From an uncultured Clostridia bacterium (GTDB lineage: Bacteria > Bacillota > Clostridia > Christensenellales > UBA1242), in the NCBI GenBank assembly GCA_944372595.1, contig CALVZT010000057.1, forward strand, positions 1 through 5,024: DNA of 5,024 nt, given 5' to 3'. The notes under the pieces were generated by a model. It was not told the origin of the DNA. It saw only the letters and a list, made by a program, of their open reading frames with translations, and did not search any database. Numbering within the stretch: the stretch's first letter is position 1; each line of letters starts with the position of its first letter. Position numbers and translations under genes: made by a program. Shown here piece after piece: positions 1 to 5,024 of this stretch.

Positions 1-572
1 ATTATTTCTTTACCATTGCTTATTGTAAAACAACTACCTTGTTTAATTGATGATATATTATAATTTAATTTTAATACTCCGCCATTGGTAATTGCTTCTT
101 CACATATTGCAATTGTTGCATTGTATGGGGAAAATATAGCGGCGGTCTTGGCGTATAAGCCATATTTAATATTTTCAGAAAGATTTGGCTCCAATTTAAG
201 AAGTTTTTTTCTTTCAAGAATTTTCATTCCCTTTACGCCGTTAACTTTTCCACGTTTATAAAGATTAATTAATTTATCTTTGCTAGTCTCATCTCCTACT
301 ACCAGCGATCCTGTTTTTATAAAAGGTTCTCCTACCCGTCTTAAAATACGAGGATATAATTTATTGCCACGGACATTATGAAAAGCTTTAATTGTCCCTT
401 CTTCACAATCATAACCTGCGTGTATTATACCACTGTTTGCTTTACTCGCTCCCAAGCAAACATCTTCGCCTTTTTCAATTAGGACAGAATCTACCCCCGA
501 TAATTGTAATTTATCAAATATACATACGCCTGTTATTCCGGCGCCAATAATCGCCACGTCAAATATTTTCAT
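1..572 (-). CDS. glpA: GlpA-like FAD-dependent glycerol-3-phosphate dehydrogenase, N-terminal part
   Basis: Partial gene; 190 residues are visible before the left edge. The protein starts MKIFDVAIIGAGITG. G10, G12 and G15 form the GxGxxG dinucleotide-binding fold, and E33 at the end of the second strand fits FAD ribose binding. Residues 41-54 (GASKANSGIIHAGY) and the segment around EPFIKTGSLVVG (82-93) are typical of the DAO-type GlpA / L-2-hydroxyglutarate oxidase family. So is LEPNLSENIKYGLY (127-140), followed by the SPY motif (148-150). The family oxidises glycerol-3-phosphate to dihydroxyacetone phosphate or a related 2-hydroxy acid. Divergent pairing with glpK favours the glycerol-3-phosphate role. 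Any C-terminal BFD-type iron-sulfur domain, common in clostridial members, lies outside the window. The ATG is chosen because it directly precedes the Rossmann strand and has a good ribosome binding site. LhgO-type oxidase is the main alternative. Confidence 0.88.
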   Translation of the reverse strand, partial: MKIFDVAIIGAGITGVCIFDKLQLSGVDSVLIEKGEDVCLGASKANSGIIHAGYDCEEGTIKAFHNVRGNKLYPRILRRVGEPFIKTGSLVVGDETSKDKLINLYKRGKVNGVKGMKILERKKLLKLEPNLSENIKYGLYAKTAAIFSPYNATIAICEEAITNGGVLKLNYNISSIKQGSCFTISNGKEI

Positions 573-576
573 ATCT

Positions 577-582
577 ACCTCT
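577..582 (-). promoter_or_regulatory. Ribosome binding site of the GlpA-like gene
   Basis: On the minus strand this reads AGAGGT, four bases upstream of the ATG at 572-570. It supports that ATG as the start of the dehydrogenase. Confidence 0.7.
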
Positions 583-588
583 TGGTTA

Positions 589-618
589 ATTTTAACTTTT
601 TTATATAATATTTGTCAA
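589..618 (-). promoter_or_regulatory. Candidate promoter of the GlpA-like gene
   Basis: The minus strand carries a perfect TTGACA -35 box (613-618) and a TAAAAT -10 box (589-594) with an 18-base spacer. An alternative -10 is TTAAAA (590-595) with a 17-base spacer. The implied transcription start, near 582, would leave only about ten leader bases, which is tight for the AGAGGT site. A promoter further upstream, for example one using the TATTAT at 605-610, is therefore possible. Confidence 0.4.
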
Positions 619-623
619 ACAAA
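611..623. promoter_or_regulatory. Short inverted repeat over the dehydrogenase -35 box
   Basis: TTTGT-CAA-ACAAA is a 5-bp inverted repeat with a three-base centre, overlapping the candidate TTGACA at 613-618. It could be an operator half, but it is AT-rich and short enough to occur by chance. It does not match the sequence of the palindrome at 663-679. A further CAAATTTG palindrome lies at 635-642. Confidence 0.25.
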
Positions 624-662
624 ATACATTTAAGCAAATTTGAATGATTTTTTTGTACTTGT

Positions 663-679
663 TGCCAAAAAGTTTGGCA
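663..679. promoter_or_regulatory. Operator-like palindrome upstream of glpK
   Basis: TGCCAAA-AAG-TTTGGCA is a perfect 7-bp inverted repeat with a three-base centre. Its right arm contains the TTGGCA -35 box of glpK (674-679), so a bound protein would block RNA polymerase. It lies between divergent glycerol genes, a usual place for a local regulator. It lacks the central CG of a CcpA cre site. It sits upstream of the predicted transcription start, so an RNA hairpin role for the glpK transcript is unlikely. The cognate regulator is not in the window. Confidence 0.5.
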
Positions 680-702
680 TTAATTACAAAAAATGTTATT
701 AT
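674..702 (+). promoter_or_regulatory. Sigma-A-type promoter of glpK-lipase
   Basis: The -35 box is TTGGCA (674-679) and the -10 box is TATTAT (697-702), separated by the ideal 17 bases. Transcription would start near 709, giving a leader of about 26 bases before the glpK start at 735. That leader is too short to hold the terminator/antiterminator used in GlpP-controlled Bacillus glycerol genes. Control is therefore more likely to act at initiation through the overlapping palindrome. Confidence 0.7.
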
Positions 703-722
703 ATACATATAAAATTTTTTTT

Positions 723-728
723 GAAGGA
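723..728 (+). promoter_or_regulatory. Ribosome binding site that sets the glpK start
   Basis: GAAGGA lies six bases upstream of the ATG at 735. It selects that codon over the in-frame ATG at 693, which overlaps the promoter. Confidence 0.75.
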
Positions 729-734
729 AAAATT

Positions 735-2198
735 ATGCGATACATAATTGCAATTGACGAAGGAACAACGTCTGTTAGAGCAGTATTATTTGATATAAAA
801 TCAAACAATATTATTCGCTCTGCACAATTACCAATAACACAATATTATCCATATCCTGGTTGGGTTGAACAAAATCCAGAGGAGATATGGCAAAATACCT
901 ATGAATGTCTTAAAGAAATAATGAATAATATTAATCCGCAAGACGTGTTTGGTATTGGAATTACCAATCAGCGTGAAACAACTGTTGCATGGGATAAAAG
1001 AACCGGCAAGAGTGCCTCACGTGCGATAGTATGGCAATGCCGAAGAACCGCCGATGTATGCAACAAAATTCGTCATAGCAGGTTAAGCAAAGTAATAAAG
1101 TTAAAAACTGGGCTTTTAGTTGATGCATATTTCTCTGCGACCAAAATCCAATGGTTGTTGCAAAACTCCAAACGTGTTCAGCAACTTAAAAATAATAATA
1201 ATCTTTGTGTTGGCACTATTGACAGTTTTTTAGTTTATCGCTTAACAGAGGGGCGAAACTTTATAACCGATGTAACCAATGCTTCAAGAACGATGCTATT
1301 CAATATCCACGAATTAAAATGGGACGACTTGTTATTAAAGGAATTTAAAATTCCAAGAGAAATATTACCACGCGTCGTTGATAATACCGATATTATCGGA
1401 TACACCTCATTGCTAGGCGGGGAAATTCCTATTGCTGGCATCGCAGGTGATCAGCAATCATCGTTATTTGGCCAAGGCTGTTTTAGAAAAGGCGATATTA
1501 AATGCACATACGGAACGGGCGCTTTTGTTCTTATGAATCTAGGTGACCAACCAACAATAAGCAATCAACTTTTAACAACTATTGGATATAAAATAAATGG
1601 CAAATTGTGTTACGCACTTGAAGGTAGTATATATAATTGTGGTAGTGCTATTGATTGGGCATGCAGTCTTAAACTTGCACTCAATCCAGTCGAATTAACA
1701 CATAAAGCGACTCGTGTTCAAGACAATGGTGGGGTTGTATTTGTTCCTGCCTTAACTGGCCTTGGGTGTCCACATTGGGATATGGACGCTCGTGCACTAG
1801 TATGCGGCATGAATAGAGGCACAACATCTTCTCATATTGCAAGAGCAGTTCTTGAATCCATACCATTATCAGTGTATGATGTAATTAATCAAATTAAAAA
1901 GGATAAAAAAATTGCTACCAAAACTTTAAGTATAGACGGCGGTGTAACTCAAAATCAATTTATAGGCAAATTACAAGCAAATCTACTCAAACATGATTTA
2001 ATCATTGCCCCAAAAGAAAGTACAACTCTTGGCGTTATATATTTGTGTGGACTTGCAACTGGTGCTTATGATAATATAAAAGATATTGAAAATCGCATCG
2101 ACAGAACAAAACTAATTACCTACGATCCTTCAAGCAAAAAAGATTGCGAAAAATTAATTGCTCAATGGCAAGATGCCGTCAAAAGATGTTTAAAATAG
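735..2198 (+). CDS. glpK: Glycerol kinase
   Basis: This 487-residue FGGY-family kinase transfers the ATP gamma-phosphate to glycerol, giving sn-glycerol-3-phosphate in the cytosol. Visible hallmarks are the phosphate-binding loop DEGTTS (8-13), GITNQRETT (75-83, R80 and E81 binding glycerol), VWQCRRT (99-105, W100) and the FGGY signature YFSATKIQWLL (132-142, Y132). They continue with TNASRTMLFNIH (181-192), GIAGDQQ (235-241, with D239 at the catalytic base position), YGTGAF (259-264) and the nucleotide-site DGG (401-403). Length is slightly below the usual 495-502. The ATG at 735 is preferred: an in-frame ATG at 693 overlaps the promoter and has no ribosome binding site, and its extra 14 residues do not look like GlpK. 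The loop between YTS and GGEIPIAG lacks the histidine that HPr phosphorylates in many Firmicutes, and also the basic loop linked to fructose-1,6-bisphosphate binding in E. coli. Some C-terminal positions (PHWDMDARAL, ESIPLSVYDV) are divergent. It is probably the first gene of an operon with the lipase. Confidence 0.96.
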   Translation: MRYIIAIDEGTTSVRAVLFDIKSNNIIRSAQLPITQYYPYPGWVEQNPEEIWQNTYECLKEIMNNINPQDVFGIGITNQRETTVAWDKRTGKSASRAIVWQCRRTADVCNKIRHSRLSKVIKLKTGLLVDAYFSATKIQWLLQNSKRVQQLKNNNNLCVGTIDSFLVYRLTEGRNFITDVTNASRTMLFNIHELKWDDLLLKEFKIPREILPRVVDNTDIIGYTSLLGGEIPIAGIAGDQQSSLFGQGCFRKGDIKCTYGTGAFVLMNLGDQPTISNQLLTTIGYKINGKLCYALEGSIYNCGSAIDWACSLKLALNPVELTHKATRVQDNGGVVFVPALTGLGCPHWDMDARALVCGMNRGTTSSHIARAVLESIPLSVYDVINQIKKDKKIATKTLSIDGGVTQNQFIGKLQANLLKHDLIIAPKESTTLGVIYLCGLATGAYDNIKDIENRIDRTKLITYDPSSKKDCEKLIAQWQDAVKRCLK

Positions 2199-2204
2199 GA
2201 GGGG
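2197..2204 (+). promoter_or_regulatory. Ribosome binding site of the lipase, overlapping the glpK stop
   Basis: AGGAGGGG begins inside the glpK TAG stop (2196-2198). Eight bases separate the AGGAGG core (2197-2202) from the ATG at 2211. Ribosomes ending on glpK sit on the initiation site of the next gene, which suggests translational coupling. Confidence 0.85.
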
Positions 2205-2210
2205 AAAAAT

Positions 2211-3113
2211 ATGAAAAAAATCATAATTACCTCATTTGATAAAACCAAAATAACCTGTTACCTTTGGGATAAGGTCGAAAAACCAAAAGCCGTTGTACAA
2301 ATATTTCACGGCATGGCAGAACACGCCAAAAGATATGATGATTTTGCTAAGTTTTTAAATAAAAAAGGCTTTATTGTATTTGCCGATGATCATCGCGGTC
2401 ATGGAGAAACGGCAGGATCTGTTGAAGCAGTTGGTAAATATAACAGAGAAGCTAATATTTACTATGACACCGTTCAAGATGAAATATATTTTTCAAAATA
2501 TTTAATAAAAGAATATCATCTTCCATTAATTGTATTCGGACATAGTTATGGATCACTTATTGCTCAAAGGTATATTCAGTCAACTCAAATATATTCTGCT
2601 GCAATACTATGTGGCTCTAATTATATGAAAAACTCATTAAACAAAATTGCAAAATCAATTGCCAAAACTACAATGAGATTTAAGGGTAACGATGCTCCTG
2701 CAAAATTAATAGAAAAATTATCATTTGGTGCATATAACAAAAAAACTGATGGTTGTTGGATTACGTTTAACCAAGACATCGCCAAAAAATATAAAGACGA
2801 TCCATATTGCGGGACTCCATTTAGTGCCAAATTTTATTACGATATGCTAAGTGCAAATTTAAAAAATTATAAATTGATTCATCTTAAAAAAATAGCAAAA
2901 AATAAACCTTTGTTTTTGATAGCGGGAAAAGAAGACTTATTTAGCAACAAAGGTAAAGGAGTAATCAAATTGTACAAATTATACAAAGGACTTGATATTG
3001 ATGTAAAAATGAAACTATATGATAATATGCGTCATGAGGTTCTTAACGAATCGAACAACAAAGAAGTTTATAACGATATAATAAATTTTATAAACGAGTC
3101 ATTAAAAAAATAA
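2211..3113 (+). CDS. Alpha/beta hydrolase, monoacylglycerol lipase / lysophospholipase-like
   Basis: This 300-residue protein belongs to the serine hydrolase group called Hydrolase_4 / serine aminopeptidase S33. The oxyanion-hole motif FHGMAEH is at 32-38 and DHRGHG at 60-65. The nucleophile elbow GHSYGS spans 110-115 with S112. The likely acid is D242 (GKEDLF, 239-244) and the likely histidine is H275 (MRHEV, 273-277). A cap region lies between about 135 and 225. The order and spacing match bacterial monoacylglycerol lipases and lysophospholipases of about 260-310 residues. No signal peptide or membrane segment is seen, so the substrate should be cytosolic or at the inner membrane face. It starts 12 bases after glpK and is surely co-transcribed. 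A role in releasing glycerol from monoacylglycerol or lysolipid for GlpK is inferred from context. Other ester or peptide substrates cannot be excluded, as the family is substrate-promiscuous. Confidence 0.87.
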   Translation: MKKIIITSFDKTKITCYLWDKVEKPKAVVQIFHGMAEHAKRYDDFAKFLNKKGFIVFADDHRGHGETAGSVEAVGKYNREANIYYDTVQDEIYFSKYLIKEYHLPLIVFGHSYGSLIAQRYIQSTQIYSAAILCGSNYMKNSLNKIAKSIAKTTMRFKGNDAPAKLIEKLSFGAYNKKTDGCWITFNQDIAKKYKDDPYCGTPFSAKFYYDMLSANLKNYKLIHLKKIAKNKPLFLIAGKEDLFSNKGKGVIKLYKLYKGLDIDVKMKLYDNMRHEVLNESNNKEVYNDIINFINESLKK

Positions 3114-3134
3114 TCCAAAGCGGATTATTTTTTT
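3104..3134. terminator. Bidirectional intrinsic terminator shared by the lipase and cls
   Basis: The core stem TAATCC (3111-3116) pairs with GGATTA (3122-3127) across the loop AAAGC. It is flanked by seven A (3104-3110) and seven T (3128-3134), so the stem can extend to 13 bp. A U-tract follows the hairpin on either strand. The lipase TAA (3111-3113) lies in the stem, and the cls stop (3135-3133 on the minus strand) begins at its edge. Confidence 0.85.
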
Positions 3135-4653
3135 ACATTAACGGAGCAAAAAATTTCAATATATTAACAAATAGCCTTTCGTACCACTTTCTCTTTTTCA
3201 AATCTTCGTGTGTTATTTTTTTGCTTTTGCCTAACATATCCACAAAGTCATCCATTATGTCTTCAATGCAACCATTATTATATAGCATTACGGCATTTTC
3301 AAAATGTAGGTATAAACTCCTAAAATCAAAATTTATAGTGCCCACACTTGCCATTATATCATCAACTATTACCATTTTGGCATGATTAAATCCTGGCGTG
3401 TATTCATAAATTTTGATCCCTGCATTAATTAGTTCTTCGTAATAAGATCTACCAATCTTGTAAATAAGTTTTTTATCTGGCTTTCCTGGTAATATTATTT
3501 TTACGTCCACCCCACTTCTTGCACATAACTTTAATGCACTAATCATAGCGCCGTCTATGATAAAATATGGTGATGTAATGCATACCGACTTTTGTGCACT
3601 ATTTATCATTCTTATATAATTATTTCTTGCAACAGGTTCATTACTCAAAGGTCCAGTCGCGTATGGTTGAATATAGCCATAACTTTTGATTCCGCTGATT
3701 GTGGAATGCATTGAAGATATTGGAAGGACTTCTTTTGTTGCCAACTCCCAGTTGTTTGCAAAAAAAACGATAAAACTCCATACCGCATCGCCTTCTATTC
3801 TTACCCCAGTATCTTTCCAATAACCAAATTTATCAACGATATTTGCATATTCGTCGCCTATATTTATTCCACCTGTATAAGCAACCGCATTATCTATTAT
3901 TGCTATTTTACGATGATCCCTATAATTATTAAATCTATCAAGCGTAGGACGACATTTATTAAATTCCTTACAAATAAATCCTTGTTTGTTTAAATTTTTT
4001 AGATATTTTCTTGGAAATCTATCAATACAACCAAAATCGTCATAAAGGATATATACCTTAACACCTTGTTTGATTTTTTTTGTTAATATTTCATAAGTTT
4101 TATCCCAAATTTTGCCTGGTTTTATTATAAAGTACTCCAAGAAAATATTCTTTTTTGCCTTTTCTAAATCTTCAAAAAAGTTAGCAAAAAACGTTTCTCC
4201 ATTTTTTAAATATTTAACTTGAGAATTTTCGTAAACAATTGCTCCTGCCGAATTACCCAAATAACTGATTTGATTTTTATAAATATTGTGCTTTTGTGTT
4301 GCTTTTTCATAAACGCTGCTATTTTGAATTAAGTAATCATTATTTTCTGTCGCAATTGCGCGCCACTTTTTTTTCATCTTCCTAGACATTTTACCGCTTT
4401 TTAAATAAAGGTAAAGGACGGCTCCAAATAATGGAAGCATAATAATAACAAGTAACCACGTTAATTTATATGCTGGCTCATCTGTACTTCTTGACATTAC
4501 AATTAAAGACACAATTAATGAAACAATAGATATTATCAAATAACTATAATATCCAATTAAAGCAACCATTAATGCAAAAATGATTACGTTTATAATAAAC
4601 GTAAAGAACAAAACAAATTTTGAAGAAGTAAAAAATTTAAAAAATTTTCTCAT
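3133..4653 (-). CDS. cls: Cardiolipin synthase, phospholipase D type
   Basis: This 506-residue membrane enzyme condenses two phosphatidylglycerols into cardiolipin and glycerol. Three hydrophobic segments are visible (about 13-34, 37-53 and 64-83). The third, starting near YKLTW, is the PLDc_N region. Two catalytic HKD motifs follow: H247-R-K249-IAII-D254 and H424-A-K426-MVIV-D431. Each is followed by the expected G/N residues (GGIN at 261-264, GTIN at 438-441). The segments YFII, YDDFGC, NYRDHRK and GYWKDTG resemble clostridial Cls proteins. An amphipathic C-terminal tail ends FFAPLM. Length is normal. The start is constrained because an in-frame TAA lies one codon upstream of the ATG. The Shine-Dalgarno is weak, in contrast to the other genes. 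It is convergent to the lipase and same-strand with the gene ending at 4698. Confidence 0.95.
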   Translation of the reverse strand: MRKFFKFFTSSKFVLFFTFIINVIIFALMVALIGYYSYLIISIVSLIVSLIVMSRSTDEPAYKLTWLLVIIMLPLFGAVLYLYLKSGKMSRKMKKKWRAIATENNDYLIQNSSVYEKATQKHNIYKNQISYLGNSAGAIVYENSQVKYLKNGETFFANFFEDLEKAKKNIFLEYFIIKPGKIWDKTYEILTKKIKQGVKVYILYDDFGCIDRFPRKYLKNLNKQGFICKEFNKCRPTLDRFNNYRDHRKIAIIDNAVAYTGGINIGDEYANIVDKFGYWKDTGVRIEGDAVWSFIVFFANNWELATKEVLPISSMHSTISGIKSYGYIQPYATGPLSNEPVARNNYIRMINSAQKSVCITSPYFIIDGAMISALKLCARSGVDVKIILPGKPDKKLIYKIGRSYYEELINAGIKIYEYTPGFNHAKMVIVDDIMASVGTINFDFRSLYLHFENAVMLYNNGCIEDIMDDFVDMLGKSKKITHEDLKKRKWYERLFVNILKFFAPLM

Positions 4654-4676
4654 TGCTTATTTAACCCAATTATTGC

Positions 4677-4682
4677 ATTATA
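4677..4682 (-). promoter_or_regulatory. Candidate -10 box of cls
   Basis: A perfect TATAAT lies on the minus strand 23 bases upstream of the cls ATG. No convincing -35 box is found at 16-18 bases, where TAGCAT is the nearest sequence, and there is no TG extension. The 44-base gap also shows no terminator hairpin after the upstream gene, so cls may instead be read through from it. Confidence 0.35.
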
Positions 4683-4697
4683 TTTAAAAGATAAACC

Positions 4698-5024
4698 CTA
4701 TGCTATTTGATAAATTAAATTTTGCTCGCTCTCAGTACTAATAAAGTTATACGTCTTTACTCCAAACACCTTTAAAATATCTACAATTCCTGCGCCTTTC
4801 CCATCGCTTATAATAGTTTCACCAATCATTGTCGCCATATCTTCGCTCATTTCATCATAACTACCCAATATGAATTGCATAGTCTGTACAAATTTTTTCG
4901 TCTCGTCCACTGTCATAGAGTTCAGAACAAAACTGTGATTTTCAATCTCATACCCCGTCCCGTTAGCTGTTGTTTTAAGCGAAAATGTCGATTTTATATA
5001 TAATTCATCTGGTAATTTTTTTGT
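4698..5024 (-). CDS. Unrecognised protein, C-terminal part
   Basis: The frame is open to the right edge and ends in TAG at 4700-4698, giving the last 108 residues. I do not recognise the family. The visible part has no cysteine and is mostly hydrophilic. It begins with alternating strand-like sequence (ELYIKSTFSLKTTANGTGYE), followed by an acidic, helix-like stretch rich in Met, Glu and Asp (VDETKKFVQTMQFILGSYDE onward). It ends in a short strand-like segment (KTYNFIS) and IYQIA. No membrane segment is visible here. A secreted or lipoprotein domain is possible but unproven, as the N-terminus is missing. The ATG at 4916 is internal: the reading frame continues upstream without a stop for 36 more codons, and no good ribosome binding site precedes it. 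It lies 44 bases upstream of cls on the same strand. Confidence 0.6.
   Translation of the reverse strand, partial: TKKLPDELYIKSTFSLKTTANGTGYEIENHSFVLNSMTVDETKKFVQTMQFILGSYDEMSEDMATMIGETIISDGKGAGIVDILKVFGVKTYNFISTESEQNLIYQIA

Noticed and set aside
573..734. GlpP-type antiterminator or riboswitch in the glpK leader
   Set aside because: The predicted transcript leader is only about 26 bases, and the one strong inverted repeat lies upstream of the transcription start.
573..734. CcpA cre site between the divergent genes
   Set aside because: No sequence with the required central CG and flanking TG...CA was found.
1235..1441. Open frame of 68 codons on the minus strand inside glpK
   Set aside because: It lies wholly antisense to well-conserved glpK codons, has no family resemblance and is explained by the complementary frame.
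1681..1866. Open frame of 61 codons on the minus strand inside glpK
   Set aside because: Same reason: it is a shadow of conserved kinase sequence with no supporting start signal.
2621..2830. Open frame of 69 codons on the minus strand inside the lipase
   Set aside because: It is antisense to the cap region of the hydrolase, with no recognisable domain.
1..5024. Mobile element, CRISPR array, tRNA or recoded TGA
   Set aside because: No transposase, terminal repeats, spaced repeats or cloverleaf were seen, and the kinase tryptophans use TGG.

Overview
The window is low-GC DNA using the standard code: the tryptophans of glpK read as TGG, and the visible stops are TAG and TAA. Shine-Dalgarno sites are strong at three of the four visible starts, promoters are sigma-A-like, and the intrinsic terminator is A/T-flanked. 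The cardiolipin synthase is of the clostridial type. Together these suggest an uncultured member of the Bacillota (Firmicutes), probably a Clostridia-like lineage. No mobile element, CRISPR array, tRNA or rRNA was seen.

Layout. Positions 1-572 (minus) hold the N-terminal 190 residues of a GlpA-like FAD-dependent glycerol-3-phosphate dehydrogenase, cut by the left edge. Positions 573-734 are a divergent control region with a near-consensus promoter for glpK, a weaker candidate promoter for the dehydrogenase, and a perfect 7-bp inverted repeat overlapping the glpK -35 box. Glycerol kinase (735-2198, plus) is followed after 12 bases by a cytosolic alpha/beta hydrolase of the monoacylglycerol lipase / lysophospholipase type (2211-3113, plus). 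Its ribosome binding site overlaps the glpK stop codon. A bidirectional terminator (3104-3134) holds the stop codon of the lipase and part of the stop of the convergent cardiolipin synthase (3133-4653, minus). The C-terminal 108 residues of an unrecognised protein (4698-5024, minus) lie upstream of cls and are cut by the right edge.

How the genes may work together. The hydrolase could release glycerol from monoacylglycerols or lysolipids. GlpK would phosphorylate the glycerol, and the dehydrogenase would oxidise glycerol-3-phosphate to dihydroxyacetone phosphate. Cardiolipin synthase also releases glycerol when it joins two phosphatidylglycerols. The region therefore reads as a glycerol / glycerolipid turnover neighbourhood. 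The family calls for the kinase, dehydrogenase and synthase are firm; the lipase substrate and the joint role are inference. I found no clearly new system. The most useful points are the kinase-lipase coupling, the operator-like palindrome, the absence of the phosphorylatable histidine loop in GlpK, and the unrecognised protein at the right edge.
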